A DNA stretch of 64,000 bases. It comes from Tropicibacter naphthalenivorans (GTDB taxonomy: Bacteria > Pseudomonadota > Alphaproteobacteria > Rhodobacterales > Rhodobacteraceae). Shown here one piece after another: positions 1 to 8,778 of the stretch. The stretch's first letter is position 1; each line of letters starts with the position of its first letter. Below the pieces are notes generated by a model, which saw only the letters and a list, made by a program, of their open reading frames with translations, had not been told where the DNA came from and made no database searches. The stretch covers positions 322,560 to 386,559 of the forward strand of contig NZ_FWXX01000002.1 of assembly GCF_900176475.1 (NCBI RefSeq), read 5' to 3'. The position numbers and the translations under genes were made by a program.

Positions 1-2770
1 GATCCGTGATCGTGTAATCAAAGGTGTCGGTCCCGGTAAAGCCCGCGTCCGGCGTATAGGTGATGCTGCCATCGGGGTTGACGGTGACAGAGCCGTTGGC
101 CGGATCGGTCGCCGACACGGTGCTGATTTCGTCGCCGTTGGCATCGGTGTCGTTGCCCAGCACGTCCACCACGACCGGGGTATCCACCGGGGTGGTCTCG
201 GTGTCATCCACGGCCACCGGGGCCACGTTGTCCACCGGCTCGCCGACAGTCACGGTCGCCGTTGCGGTCGAGGTTGCGCCCGACGGGTCGGCAATCGTGT
301 AGTCAAAGGTGTCGGTGCCTTCAAAGCCCGCATCCGGCGTGTAGGTGATGCTGCCATCGGGGTTGACGGTGACAGAGCCATTGGCCGGATCGGTCGCCGA
401 CACGGTGGTCAGCTCATCGCCATCCGGGTCGGTGTCGTTGCCCTGCACATAGACCACGACCGGGGTATCCACCGGGGTGGTGTCCGCGTCGTCGTTGGCA
501 ACCGGTGCGCCGTTCGGGTCGTCCTCGGTCACGGTGATGGTCACGGTGGCCGTGTCGGTTTCCAGCGACGGGTCCGCGATGGTGTAGGTAAAGGTATCCA
601 GACCGGTAAAGCCCGCATCCGGCGTGTAGGTGATCGTGCCATCGGCGTTCACCAGAACCGAGCCGTTGGCCGGGTCGGTGGCGGTCACGGTGGTGATCGC
701 ATCGCCGTTGGGATCGCTGTCGTTGCCCAGCACGTCCACGGTGATCGCGGTGTCCACCGGGGTGGTGTCCACATCGTCCACGGCCACCGGCGCGGTGTTG
801 TCGACTTCGCCCACTTCGATGCGCACGGTGGCGCTGTCCACCAGACCATCGGGGTCGGTGACGGTGTAGGTAAAGGTATCGACGCCCTCATAGTCGGTGT
901 TCGGCGTGTAGGTGACGGTGCCTTCGGGGTTGACGACAACGGTGCCGTTCGCCGGCGCTTCGGCGATGGTCACGGTCAGCAGGTCGCCATCCGGGTCGGT
1001 GTCGTTTTCCAGCACGGCCACGGTGGTGGGCGTGTTGATCAGCGTCGGCTGGACGTCGTCTTCGGCGTCGGGGCCTTCGTTGATGCCATCGTCCACGGTG
1101 ACGGTGACGGTGGCGGTGGCCGGGTTCCCGTCGGTGTCAGTGATCGAGTAGTCAAAGGTGTCCACACCGGTAAAGCCCGCGTCCGGCGTGTAGGTCACGG
1201 TGTTGTCCGCGTTCACCACGACAGAGCCGTTGGCCGGATCGGTCGCCGACGCCAGGGTCAGCTCTTGGCCATCGGGGTCGGTGTCGTTGCCCAGAACGTA
1301 GATCTGGATCGCGGTGTCGACGGGGGTGGTGACGATGTCGTCATCCGCGTCGGGCGCGCCTTCGGGGGCGACGGTCACGGTGACGGTCGCGGTGTCGGTG
1401 CCGCCCTGCCCGTCGTCAACGGTGTAGGTAAAGCTGTCCACCCCGGTGTAGCCCGCGTCAGGCGTATAGGTGACGGTGCCGTCGCCGTTGATCACAGCAG
1501 AGCCGTTGGCCGGATCGGTCACCGAGCTGACGGTCAGCGTGTCGCCGTCCAGATCGGTGTCGTTCGCCAGCACGGAAACGGTGGTGCTGCCGTCTTCGGC
1601 CACGGTGGCCAGGTCGTCGGTCGCCTCGGGGGCGGTGTTGTCCAGACCCACGCCCACGACCATCTCGCCGGTGTCGCTGTCGATCCCGTCGGTCACAACA
1701 TAGGTGATGGTGTCGTTACCGACAAAGCCCGCATCCGGCGTGTAGGTCACGGTGCCATCGGCGTTCAGCACGGCGTCGCCGTTTAGCGGCGTGCCGATCG
1801 AGGCCACGGTCAGGGTGTCGCCATCGGCGTCGGTGTCGTTGGCCAGCGGCGTAAAGGTCACCGGGGTGCCGATCTCGGTCGAGCCGGTGTCGATCACGGC
1901 GATGGGCGCCGCGTTCGGATCTTCGGAGACGGTGACTGTCACGGTGGCCGTGTCGGTCAGGCCATCGGGGTCGGTGATGGTGTACTCGAAGGTGTCCACG
2001 CCGACAAAGCCCGCGTCCGGCGTGTAGCTGATGGTGCCATCGGACACGATCACGGCGGTGCCGTTGGCCGGGTCGGTGACGGCCACGGTTTCCAGCAGGT
2101 CGCCGTCTGCGTCGCTGTCGTTGGACTGCACCGGGATCACGATGGTCGCGCCAACGGTGGCGCTGGCCAGATCGTCGCCCGCAACCGGGGCCACGTTGTC
2201 AGAGGTCACGGTGACGATCATCTCGCCAGTGTCAGTGGCGGTGCCGTCGGTGACCACATAAGGAATGGTGTCCTCACCCACGAACCCGGTGTCCGGGGTG
2301 TAGGTGACGGTGCCGTCGGCGTTGAGCACGGCGGTGCCGTTGGTCGGATCGCCAATGGAGTCCACGGTCAGCGTGTCGCCATCCACATCGGTGTCATTCG
2401 CCAGCGGCGTCAGGATGATGTCCGCGTCTTCGGGCGTGGTGGCGCTGTCATCCACGGCCACGGGCGCGTCGTTGACCGGGTCCACGGTCACGGCGACTTC
2501 GCCGGTCGCGGTGTTCCCTGCCGGGTCTTCGATGGTGTAGCTGATGGTCGCCGGGCCGTTGTAATCCGCCGGGGGGGTGTACAGCAGCTCGCCGCCGACG
2601 ATGGCCACGGTGCCCACGTCGACCGTCGCGTCTGTGATGGTCAGCGTGCCGCCTTCGGGATCGCTGTCGTTGTCCAGCACGTCGATGGTGACGGCCACGT
2701 CTTCGTCGGTGGTGATGGTGTCATCCACGGCCACGGGCGGCGCGTCGTCGCCCACGTCCACGGTCGAGAA
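1..2770 (-). repeat. About ten tandem Ig-like domain repeats (roughly 280 bp each)
   Basis: The segment encoding the YTPDAGF motif recurs near 41, 328, 610, 890, 1172, 1451, 1727, 2009, 2286 and 2565, a period of about 276-287 bp. The units nearest the left edge are most alike (DPANGSVTVNPDGSITYTP recurs), while the units nearest the N terminus are more diverged. This is coding repetition, not a CRISPR or satellite array. Confidence 0.9.
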
Positions 2771-3388
2771 TTCCACGTCAGAGATCAGCAGGCGCTGGCT
2801 CGCGGTGTCACCGTTCGAGTAGACAAGCTCGATCGAGGCGACGGGGCCCGCGATTTCCACCAGGGCAGAGTTTGCCGCATCGGTGTAGGTGCCTTCGGCG
2901 CCGCCGGTCAGCACGTCACCGGCCACGTCCACTTCACCGCCTGCGGTGATGGTCACGGCGACCGGGTTGCCCTCGGCGTCGAAGGCGTTGATTTCAAGGA
3001 TGTCTTCCCAGCCGGACCCTTCGGTGCCCTCGTCCTCGGCGTCGCCCACGTCGAGATCGTTCAGGCGGAAGGACACGTTCTGCACAGAGCTGGTGTACAG
3101 CGCATCGGTCGAGCGGAAATCCAGCGTGGTGGTCGAGGACAGCGTGGTGCCCGCGTCAGAGCTTTCGCTGAACAGCTTGAGGTGCGAGTTGGGATCGAAA
3201 TCCTCACCGTCGGCCACGTAACCTTCGGCGTTGAAGGTAAAGGCCGCAGCGCCCGTTGCCTCGCCGTCAAACGAGATGTCCACAGCCACACCGCCGGTAT
3301 CTACCGAAGCACTGACAGCACCGTCTGCATCTTCCAACGGCGTGCCGTACGGACCAAGCAAACTCCAATCGAGAACCAAATCAGCCAT
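1..3388 (-). CDS. Giant Ig-like/cadherin-like repeat surface protein, N-terminal part (truncated by window edge)
   Basis: The frame opens at the ATG at 3388-3386 (MADLVLDW) and stays open to base 1, giving more than 1,120 residues with no stop. An AAGGG sequence lies about 8 nt upstream of the ATG. Residues 1 to about 205 form a non-repeated N-terminal region. From there the protein is built of near-identical modules of about 93-95 residues, each with a VLxNDxDxDGD calcium-type motif, DPANGSV and TYTPDAGF. These are hallmarks of bacterial Ig-like (Big_9) and VCBS/cadherin-like domains. No N-terminal signal peptide is visible, which fits type I secretion through a C-terminal signal outside the window; this is inferred. 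The product is probably a very large secreted or surface adhesin. An RTX protein gene lies upstream in the same direction. Confidence 0.9.
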   Translation of the reverse strand, partial: MADLVLDWSLLGPYGTPLEDADGAVSASVDTGGVAVDISFDGEATGAAAFTFNAEGYVADGEDFDPNSHLKLFSESSDAGTTLSSTTTLDFRSTDALYTSSVQNVSFRLNDLDVGDAEDEGTEGSGWEDILEINAFDAEGNPVAVTITAGGEVDVAGDVLTGGAEGTYTDAANSALVEIAGPVASIELVYSNGDTASQRLLISDVEFSTVDVGDDAPPVAVDDTITTDEDVAVTIDVLDNDSDPEGGTLTITDATVDVGTVAIVGGELLYTPPADYNGPATISYTIEDPAGNTATGEVAVTVDPVNDAPVAVDDSATTPEDADIILTPLANDTDVDGDTLTVDSIGDPTNGTAVLNADGTVTYTPDTGFVGEDTIPYVVTDGTATDTGEMIVTVTSDNVAPVAGDDLASATVGATIVIPVQSNDSDADGDLLETVAVTDPANGTAVIVSDGTISYTPDAGFVGVDTFEYTITDPDGLTDTATVTVTVSEDPNAAPIAVIDTGSTEIGTPVTFTPLANDTDADGDTLTVASIGTPLNGDAVLNADGTVTYTPDAGFVGNDTITYVVTDGIDSDTGEMVVGVGLDNTAPEATDDLATVAEDGSTTVSVLANDTDLDGDTLTVSSVTDPANGSAVINGDGTVTYTPDAGYTGVDSFTYTVDDGQGGTDTATVTVTVAPEGAPDADDDIVTTPVDTAIQIYVLGNDTDPDGQELTLASATDPANGSVVVNADNTVTYTPDAGFTGVDTFDYSITDTDGNPATATVTVTVDDGINEGPDAEDDVQPTLINTPTTVAVLENDTDPDGDLLTVTIAEAPANGTVVVNPEGTVTYTPNTDYEGVDTFTYTVTDPDGLVDSATVRIEVGEVDNTAPVAVDDVDTTPVDTAITVDVLGNDSDPNGDAITTVTATDPANGSVLVNADGTITYTPDAGFTGLDTFTYTIADPSLETDTATVTITVTEDDPNGAPVANDDADTTPVDTPVVVYVQGNDTDPDGDELTTVSATDPANGSVTVNPDGSITYTPDAGFEGTDTFDYTIADPSGATSTATATVTVGEPVDNVAPVAVDDTETTPVDTPVVVDVLGNDTDANGDEISTVSATDPANGSVTVNPDGSITYTPDAGFTGTDTFDYTITD

Positions 3389-3593
3389 TTTCAGACCCTT
3401 TTCATACCTGACGGGGCGCACCCCAACCGCTTGTGCGGCGACAATGCCGCCGGCACTGCCCGTTTCCTCATTTGCTCGTCAGGCCTGTATGGTTTGCGAA
3501 AGGATCGCGGTCTGCCTCGTGCCCACGTCTTATCGGCGTGGACGAAGATCGCCTACGTTGCGGCTTGGTGCCTGTGCACCATCGCTTCCCTTC

Positions 3594-3698
3594 GCATCCC
3601 TCCGGATGCCTAACAGTTCAGCGGCCGCCCCCGTGGCCAGCAGTCTTCACCCCCCAGTTGGGCTTGGAAGTATTAATAAGGCGAACTGTGGCATCCGG
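3594..3698 (-). promoter_or_regulatory. Candidate structured 5' leader with mutually exclusive hairpins
   Basis: On the minus strand, the segment 3698-3683 can pair with 3619-3602 over 16 bp with a 2-nt bulge (plus-strand words CCGGATGCC, TA, ACAGTTC against GAACTGTGGCATCCGG), closing a 63-nt interior. The same GGATGC (3604-3609) can instead pair with GCATCC (3594-3599) around a 4-nt loop. The two pairings compete, as in switch-type leaders. The element lies about 200-310 nt upstream of the start of the giant protein gene. No known riboswitch consensus was recognised. Confidence 0.4.
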
Positions 3699-3793
3699 GA
3701 AGAAGAAAGTGGCGCAAAGGGGGCAATGCCTGCCCGAATTGCGCCCAAAAGAGACAGAAATCGGTCAATTTTTACAGTGGGTTAGCTATAGGT

Positions 3794-3812
3794 TGTTTCC
3801 TATCTGGAAACA
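3794..3812. promoter_or_regulatory. Inverted repeat, possible operator
   Basis: TGTTTCC-TATCT-GGAAACA is a perfect 7-bp inverted repeat with a 5-nt spacer. It lies about 400 bp upstream of the giant gene in a less GC-rich part of the gap. It could be a regulator site near the promoter; no regulator can be named. Confidence 0.3.
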
Positions 3813-4145
3813 TGGAAACCCGGATTTGCGCCCACCGCGCACGTATGCCGCGAAATGCAGATGCAAAGGTTAACGCATTGCGGACAATTGTCGCCAAACG
3901 CCATACAATGAAGGGGATCACATTGTGGCGCGGCGGGCCAATTGGGGCGGTGCCCCAGTCTTTCGCCCTTTGTTCGCCCCTGTGAACCAATCGCGCAAAG
4001 CGTCAAAGATTGGACATTTTGCGCCTGCGAAACCGTGAATTTATCCCGAATCATTCGACTCAAATGGGGCAGACCTGCCGCAATTCGCCCTGCCCCATTT
4101 ATGCCCCATTGCGCCGCCCTGACCGTTTCCTGCCCCCTGGCCACG

Positions 4146-4167
4146 AAAAACCCCCGCACGCGCGGGG
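4146..4167 (-). terminator. Rho-independent terminator of the RTX protein gene
   Basis: Read on the minus strand the sequence is CCCCGC-GCGT-GCGGGG followed by G and TTTTT, about 35 nt past the stop codon at 4202. A short GC stem followed by a U run is the classical intrinsic terminator. Confidence 0.8.
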
Positions 4168-4201
4168 ACGTACGGGGGCGAATTCTGCGGTGCGGCGCGA
4201 T

Positions 4202-5545
4202 TTACAGAACGAAATCCGCGGCGCTGAGGGTCATTGCGCCGTTCAGCAACACCTCGAAGTCGGCCACCGCGTCGCCGTCCACATCGGCGCGCACCACGGT
4301 GCTGGCAGTGGTGGTAAAGTAGCGCAGCTCTCCGGCGGTGCCGCTGAACCGCGCCGTCCCCACGAATCCAAAGGCCGAGCCGGACGTCCCCACCACCGCG
4401 TCGATGGACGACAGGTCAATCTGGTCCAGCCCCACCTCGAAGTCGCGGATGATGTCGCGGTTGGCCCCGCCCGGCGCGCTTTCGGTGACGTCCTGAAACA
4501 TGAACACATCCGCCGCGCCATCGCCCGGATAGCTGCCCCCGGTAAAGTCGCCGCCGATCAGCACGTCGCGCCCGTCGCCGCCGATCAGCACATCCTGCCC
4601 GTCGCCGCCGCGCAGCTGGTCCCCGTCGTCGCCGCCGTGGATAAAGTCATCGTCCTCGCCGCCAAGGATCACGTCGCGGCCAAAGCTGCCGCTGAGAAAG
4701 TCGTTGCCCGCGCCGCCTTGGATCTTGTCGTTGCCCGCCTCGCCAAAGACGGTGTCCGCACCGCCAAGGCCGAACACCGTGTCCGCCCCGGCCCCGAGCC
4801 TTAGAAAGTTCTCGCCGGTCGTGCCGGTGATCCGGTCGTTGTACTCGCCGGACCACAGGTTTTCGACGTTCAGGATGGTATCGACGCCTGCGGCGCCGGT
4901 CGCCTGCGCGGTGGTCGTGGACAGGTTCACGGTGATGCCGCCGCCAAAGCCCAGGTACAGCGCCCCGTCGACCCCGGCGCCGCCGTCAATGCTGTCATCG
5001 CCATAGCCGCCGATCAGCGTGTCGTCGCCGTCGCCGCCGATCAGCGTGTCGGCCGAAGCGCCGCCGATCAGCGTGTCGCTGTCGCGGCCCCCGACCAGCG
5101 AGTCGTTGCCGCCCTCGCCGTTGAACAGGATGCCAAAGGTCACGCCGCTGCCGTCCATGGTGTCGCCAAAGGCGGTGCCGATATACTCCTCGAACCCCAT
5201 AAAGCGGTCCGTGTCCGGCCCCACCGTCGCCAGCCCCGTGGCCAGGGTCAGGGTCAGCGCATAGGCTTCGCCGGTGTAGTCCAGCACGTCCCGCCCGGTC
5301 TGCAAACCGCCGTCCAGCGTATCGCTGCCGCCGCCGCCAAGGATGGTGTCGTCGTCCAGACCGCCAAGGATGGTGTCATCGCCGCTGTGGCCTTCGATGC
5401 GCACACCGCCCGCGTTGCCGTAGATCTCGTCATTGCCCGCATCCGCGAGGATCAGCTGCGTCACCCCGTCGAGACCAAAGATAACGTCGTCCTCGGGGGT
5501 GCCGATAACCGTCTCGTTGCCCGGACCTGCTGTAATCGTTGCCAT
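4202..5545 (-). CDS. RTX-type calcium-binding protein (hemolysin-type repeats)
   Basis: The product is 447 residues from ATG 5545 (MATITAGPGNET). An in-frame ATG 42 nt upstream is possible but lacks a better ribosome site. The protein carries many glycine/aspartate nonapeptide repeats (GGDGDDTLIGG, GGSGSDTLDGG and similar), which bind calcium as a parallel beta-roll after export. The last 120 or so residues (DVFMFQDV, IIRDFEVGLDQIDLSSID, ending LSAADFVL) match the C-terminal region of serralysin-like proteins, which holds the type I secretion signal. No catalytic domain such as HExxH is visible, so it is probably a structural or adhesive secreted protein. No type I transporter genes are nearby. 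Confidence 0.88.
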   Translation of the reverse strand: MATITAGPGNETVIGTPEDDVIFGLDGVTQLILADAGNDEIYGNAGGVRIEGHSGDDTILGGLDDDTILGGGGSDTLDGGLQTGRDVLDYTGEAYALTLTLATGLATVGPDTDRFMGFEEYIGTAFGDTMDGSGVTFGILFNGEGGNDSLVGGRDSDTLIGGASADTLIGGDGDDTLIGGYGDDSIDGGAGVDGALYLGFGGGITVNLSTTTAQATGAAGVDTILNVENLWSGEYNDRITGTTGENFLRLGAGADTVFGLGGADTVFGEAGNDKIQGGAGNDFLSGSFGRDVILGGEDDDFIHGGDDGDQLRGGDGQDVLIGGDGRDVLIGGDFTGGSYPGDGAADVFMFQDVTESAPGGANRDIIRDFEVGLDQIDLSSIDAVVGTSGSAFGFVGTARFSGTAGELRYFTTTASTVVRADVDGDAVADFEVLLNGAMTLSAADFVL

Positions 5546-5782
5546 TCCCCACCTACCCGCTATGGTTGCGCTGCGCATCTGCTGCAATTTTGGTCATACG
5601 AGCAATTGGGCGCAACTCAAAGTGAACACACCGTTAACAAAACCGCGCGAATGGGGGGAACCGGGGCAGATGCCTTGCACTTCGTTAAGCTTCTTCCAAT
5701 AGTTTCAATGGGGTTGGGGCAAAGCAGCCCGTGACGCCCCATGCCCACGCATCCTGTACCAGTAGTCGGAGTTATCCTTTCG

Positions 5783-5965
5783 ATGCACCTGTTCCTGTCC
5801 ACTCTCACGTTTTGTGTGCTGGCCGCGGCCCTTGTGGCGGCAGCGTTGGGGCTGGCGCATATCAAGCAGATGACCGGCGCAGAGCGCGGCGCAGGGGCGC
5901 TGTTCGTGCTGACGTTGCTGGCCTTTGCAGGGGGACTGACCGCACTGACGCTGATGACGGCCTAG
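5783..5965 (+). CDS. Small two-helix membrane protein, unknown function
   Basis: The product is 60 residues from ATG 5783 (MHLFLSTL), preceded by CGGAG 10 nt upstream; an earlier in-frame ATG at 5741 lacks a ribosome site. Two hydrophobic helices (about residues 3-23 and 35-58) are joined by a short charged loop (HIKQMTGAERG). It stands alone between the divergent RTX gene and the tRNA gene. No family was recognised. Confidence 0.55.
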   Translation: MHLFLSTLTFCVLAAALVAAALGLAHIKQMTGAERGAGALFVLTLLAFAGGLTALTLMTA

Positions 5966-6074
5966 CAGAGGACGACCTGACAGGCCCGATGCCACGAACG
6001 GCACGCACGTATGATCCGCATCTAGAATTCGGTGGGTGAGGCTGGTCCCCGTTTCCGGGGCGGATACCTTTAAG

Positions 6075-6160
6075 TGGTACCCAAGGCCGGACTCGAACCG
6101 GCACGTCCGTTAGGACGGGAGATTTTGAATCTCCTGCGTCTACCATTCCGCCACTTGGGC
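6075..6160 (-). tRNA. tRNA-Leu (anticodon CAA)
   Basis: Read on the minus strand the 86-nt sequence begins GCCCAAG and ends CTTGGGT followed by ACCA, so CCA is encoded. The anticodon stem GGAGA/TCTCC holds the loop TTCAAAA, giving anticodon CAA for UUG codons. The long variable arm (CGTCC TAAC GGACG) and the T-loop GGTTCGAGTCC fit a class II leucine tRNA. A short hairpin (6047-6060, CCCCG around a GNRA-like loop) follows downstream. No integrase or attachment-site duplication is visible. Confidence 0.97.
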
Positions 6161-6272
6161 CTCGGGCGCTTGTCTAGCGCCCTGCGCAGGCGGCGTAAAG
6201 TCCCTTTCGGCACGCTTGACCCCAACAATTTACCATGGTCTTTCCCAAGCCAACAGGTAAAGGAATTTTCAG

Positions 6273-6851
6273 ATGCTCCGCCGTCTTTATGATTGGACCA
6301 TGGCGCAGGCCAGCGCGCCGCACGCGCTTTGGGTTTTGGCCTTTGTGGCGTTTATCGAAAGCTCTGTCTTCCCGATCCCCCCTGATGTCCTGATGATTCC
6401 CATGGTCTTGGCCGCGCCGCGCCGGGCGTGGCTGATCGCGCTGGTGGCCACCGTGTCGTCGGTCTTGGGCGGGATGCTGGGCTATGGCATCGGCTACTTC
6501 TTTTACGACACCATCGGCCAGCCGATCCTGGAGGCGATGGGCAAGGCCGAAGCGATGGAAGCCTTTAACGGCAAGTTCAACGATGTCGGGTTCTGGGCGG
6601 TGCTGATCGCGGGGATGACGCCCTTTCCCTATAAGGTCATCACCATCATGTCGGGCTGGACGGCGATGCCGCTGGGCACCTTTATCGTGACCTCAATCGT
6701 GGCGCGGGCGCTGCGGTTCTTTCTTGTGGCGGGGCTGTTGCGGGCGTTCGGCGCACCAATTCGTGACTTCATTGACCGCTATCTGGGGCTTGTCTTCACC
6801 GCCTTTGTGGCGCTTTTGTTGGGCGGCTTTCTATTGGTGAAATATCTATGA
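6273..6851 (+). CDS. DedA/YqaA-family membrane protein (VTT domain)
   Basis: The product is 192 residues with AAAGGA upstream of ATG 6273. It shows several hydrophobic segments and the DedA-family pattern: FIESSVFPIPPD near residue 30, a glycine-rich GGMLGYGIGY segment, and FxxGMTPFPYKVITIMSG near residues 112-128. DedA-family proteins are inner-membrane proteins linked to lipid scrambling and envelope homeostasis. The stop overlaps the start of dsbB by 4 nt, so the two are translationally coupled. Confidence 0.9.
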   Translation: MLRRLYDWTMAQASAPHALWVLAFVAFIESSVFPIPPDVLMIPMVLAAPRRAWLIALVATVSSVLGGMLGYGIGYFFYDTIGQPILEAMGKAEAMEAFNGKFNDVGFWAVLIAGMTPFPYKVITIMSGWTAMPLGTFIVTSIVARALRFFLVAGLLRAFGAPIRDFIDRYLGLVFTAFVALLLGGFLLVKYL

Positions 6852-7312
6852 CCTTGAAGAGACGAACCTATATCCTTGGGGCTGCCGCTGGATCGGCGGG
6901 GCTGCTGCTGGGCGCGCTGGGGTTTCAGTACCTGGGCGACATGCCGCCGTGCAAGCTGTGCTACTGGCAGCGCTACGGCCATGTGGCGGCGCTGGTGGCG
7001 GCGGCTGTGGCGATGGCCGTGCCGCACCGCTTGCTGATCGTGATCGGCGGGCTTGGGGCGCTGTCCTCGTCCCTCATCGGCATCTATCACACCGGGGTCG
7101 AGCGCGGCTGGTGGGAAGGTCCGACGACCTGCACCTCTCAGCCTATTGGCGGGCTTTCCGTGGACGACCTGATCGCCCAGATCGAAGCGGCTCCGCTGGT
7201 GCGTTGCGACGAAATCCCGTGGGAGATGTTCGGCCTGTCCATGGCGAACTACAACGTGCTGGTCTCGGCGGCTTTTGCGGCGCTGTGGCTGATGGCCTAC
7301 AAGGCGCGCTGA
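6848..7312 (+). CDS. dsbB: Disulfide bond formation protein DsbB
   Basis: The product is 154 residues with four membrane helices. DsbB reoxidises the periplasmic thiol oxidase DsbA and passes electrons to quinone. The two required cysteine pairs are present: C35-K-L-C38 (PPCKLCYWQR) in the first periplasmic loop, and C95 and C120 in the second. The start overlaps the preceding DedA-family gene (ATGA), so they form an operon. No dsbA lies in the window. Confidence 0.93.
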   Translation: MTLKRRTYILGAAAGSAGLLLGALGFQYLGDMPPCKLCYWQRYGHVAALVAAAVAMAVPHRLLIVIGGLGALSSSLIGIYHTGVERGWWEGPTTCTSQPIGGLSVDDLIAQIEAAPLVRCDEIPWEMFGLSMANYNVLVSAAFAALWLMAYKAR

Positions 7313-7384
7313 TTACACCGAAGGGGACGTGACACCGCCCTACCCCTCTGGCATCAAGGACACATCTTGTTGCCGGAGTTCCCC

Positions 7385-7528
7385 ATGACCAACCGTCTGG
7401 CCATCATTTTGGGTGGCTTTATCCTTTGCGCGCTGATCGTGGACCTGTTGCTGTTCGGCACCGAGCACATGGTCTTTTTGGGCAAGCGCATGTTCCAACT
7501 CATCGAATGGGTCGCCTTCTGGCGCTGA
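7385..7528 (+). CDS. Small single-pass membrane protein (47 aa)
   Basis: MTNRLAIILGGF begins at 7385 with a GGAG ribosome site 6 nt upstream and ends at TGA 7526-7528. Residues 5-25 form one hydrophobic helix, followed by an amphipathic tail rich in Phe, Met and Trp (ending EWVAFWR). It lies 72 nt after dsbB and about 107 nt before gap, in the same direction. The function is unknown, but the ribosome site and helix support a real gene. Confidence 0.65.
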   Translation: MTNRLAIILGGFILCALIVDLLLFGTEHMVFLGKRMFQLIEWVAFWR

Positions 7529-7580
7529 TCCCCCGGCGCATTCCCGCGCCTTTGGGTTGACATTTTCCCGCGTCGGTGAT

Positions 7581-7594
7581 TGTTAGCGGTAACA
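7581..7594. promoter_or_regulatory. Palindromic operator candidate upstream of gap
   Basis: TGTTAGCGGTAACA is a near-perfect 14-bp palindrome with a central CG, typical of LacI-family operators. It lies 41 bp before the gap start codon. A 13/14 identical copy lies upstream of eno (34977-34990), suggesting shared control of two glycolytic/gluconeogenic genes. Confidence 0.6.
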
Positions 7595-7635
7595 AATTCA
7601 GACAGGGCAATGCCGCCCAGAAAAGGGGATTCCTC

Positions 7636-8637
7636 ATGAGTGTCAAAGTCGCCATCAACGGGTTCGGTCGCATCGGTCGCAACGTTCTGCGCGCGATCAT
7701 TGAATCCGGCCGTACCGACATCGACGTCGTCGCCATCAACGATCTTGGCCCGGTGGAAACCAACGCGCACCTGCTGCAATACGATAGCGTGCATGGCCGT
7801 TTCCCGGTCGAGGTCAAGCACACCGACGACACCATCGACGTCGGCCGTGGCCCGATCAAGGTGACCGCGATCCGCAACCCCGCCGATCTGCCCTGGGGGG
7901 ACGTCGACGTCATCATGGAATGCACCGGCATCTTTACCTCCAAGGACAAGGTTCAGGCGCACCTGTCCACCGGCGCCAAGCGCGTGCTGATCTCGGCCCC
8001 CGGCACCGATGCGGACAAGACCATCGTTTACGGCGTGAACGATAGCGAACTGACCTCGGACGACATCGTGGTGTCCAACGCCTCTTGCACCACCAACTGC
8101 CTGTCCCCGGTGGCCAAGGTGCTGAACGACGAGATCGGCATCGTCAAAGGGTTCATGACCACCATCCACAGCTACACCGGCGACCAGCCGACGCTGGACA
8201 CCATGCACAAGGATCTTTACCGCGCGCGCGCTGCCGCCCTTTCGATGATTCCGACCTCGACCGGCGCTGCCAAGGCCGTGGGTCTGGTGCTGCCGGAACT
8301 GAACGGCAAGCTGGACGGCGTGGCGATCCGCGTGCCCACGCCCAACGTCTCGGTTGTGGACCTGACCTTCGAAGCCGCCCGCCCGACCACCGTCGAAGAG
8401 GTAAACGCCGCCATTCGCGCCGCCGCCGACGGCCCTCTTAAAGGCATCCTCGGGTACACCGACAAGAAATTGGTGTCCGTCGACATGAACCACGATCCGC
8501 GCTCGTCGATCTTTCACTGCGACCAGACCAAGGTCATGGAGGGCACCATGGTGCGCATCCTGACGTGGTATGACAACGAGTGGGGCTTCTCGAACCGCAT
8601 GTCCGACACCGCCGTGGCGATCGGCAAGCTGATCTAA
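7636..8637 (+). CDS. gap: Glyceraldehyde-3-phosphate dehydrogenase
   Basis: The product is 333 residues from ATG 7636 ([15 protein letters not shown]), with AAAAGGGGA upstream. It converts glyceraldehyde-3-phosphate, NAD+ and phosphate to 1,3-bisphosphoglycerate in the cytosol. The N-terminal Rossmann motif NGFGRIGR, the catalytic Cys151 in SNASCTTNC and His178 in [10 protein letters not shown] are all present. The length is that of the family. It is probably monocistronic, with a palindromic operator candidate upstream and an intrinsic terminator at 8660. It should serve both glycolysis and gluconeogenesis. Confidence 0.97.
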   Translation: MSVKVAINGFGRIGRNVLRAIIESGRTDIDVVAINDLGPVETNAHLLQYDSVHGRFPVEVKHTDDTIDVGRGPIKVTAIRNPADLPWGDVDVIMECTGIFTSKDKVQAHLSTGAKRVLISAPGTDADKTIVYGVNDSELTSDDIVVSNASCTTNCLSPVAKVLNDEIGIVKGFMTTIHSYTGDQPTLDTMHKDLYRARAAALSMIPTSTGAAKAVGLVLPELNGKLDGVAIRVPTPNVSVVDLTFEAARPTTVEEVNAAIRAAADGPLKGILGYTDKKLVSVDMNHDPRSSIFHCDQTKVMEGTMVRILTWYDNEWGFSNRMSDTAVAIGKLI

Positions 8638-8659
8638 AGGCGGTCTACCCGGATTTCAG

Positions 8660-8689
8660 CGGCCCGAGGGGAAACCTTCGGGCCGTTTT
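8660..8689 (+). terminator. Rho-independent terminator of gap
   Basis: CGGCCCGA pairs with TTCGGGCCG-type sequence around GGGGAAACC, followed by TTTT, starting 22 nt after the gap stop codon. Confidence 0.85.
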
Positions 8690-8778
8690 GCATTTGAGCG
8701 ACGAAAATCAATTTTAAACCAAAGGCTCTTAGGATGGCCGGAACTGCGCCTTGAACGGGTGCCATGCCGGAGTCTGCC

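Larger units (their letters stand above)
3389..4201. other. Intergenic region of about 810 bp, no convincing gene
   Basis: No frame here shows a recognisable family or a coherent start with a ribosome binding site. Apparent frames on the plus strand around 3180-3870 run into the antisense of the giant gene. What can be seen: the RTX gene terminator (4146-4167), a 7-bp inverted repeat (3794-3812), and nested inverted repeats (3594-3698) that would lie in the leader of the giant gene. The stretch is less GC-rich than its flanks around 3660-3900. Confidence 0.6.

Noticed and set aside
1-2770. Regularly spaced repeats that might suggest a CRISPR array
   Set aside because: The period is about 280 bp, the units are translated in one frame and encode Ig-like domains; there are no short repeats with unique spacers.
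3389-3600. Cyclic-di-GMP riboswitch upstream of the adhesin gene
   Set aside because: A few words such as GCACAGG and GCAAACC occur on the minus strand, but not in the order or spacing of the GEMM consensus.
3182-3873. Plus-strand open frames of 140-185 codons
   Set aside because: They overlap the antisense of the giant gene start, overlap one another, show no family motif and have no ribosome site.
6075-6160. tRNA-Leu as an integration site of a mobile element
   Set aside because: No integrase, no duplicated tRNA 3' end and no change in gene content on either side.
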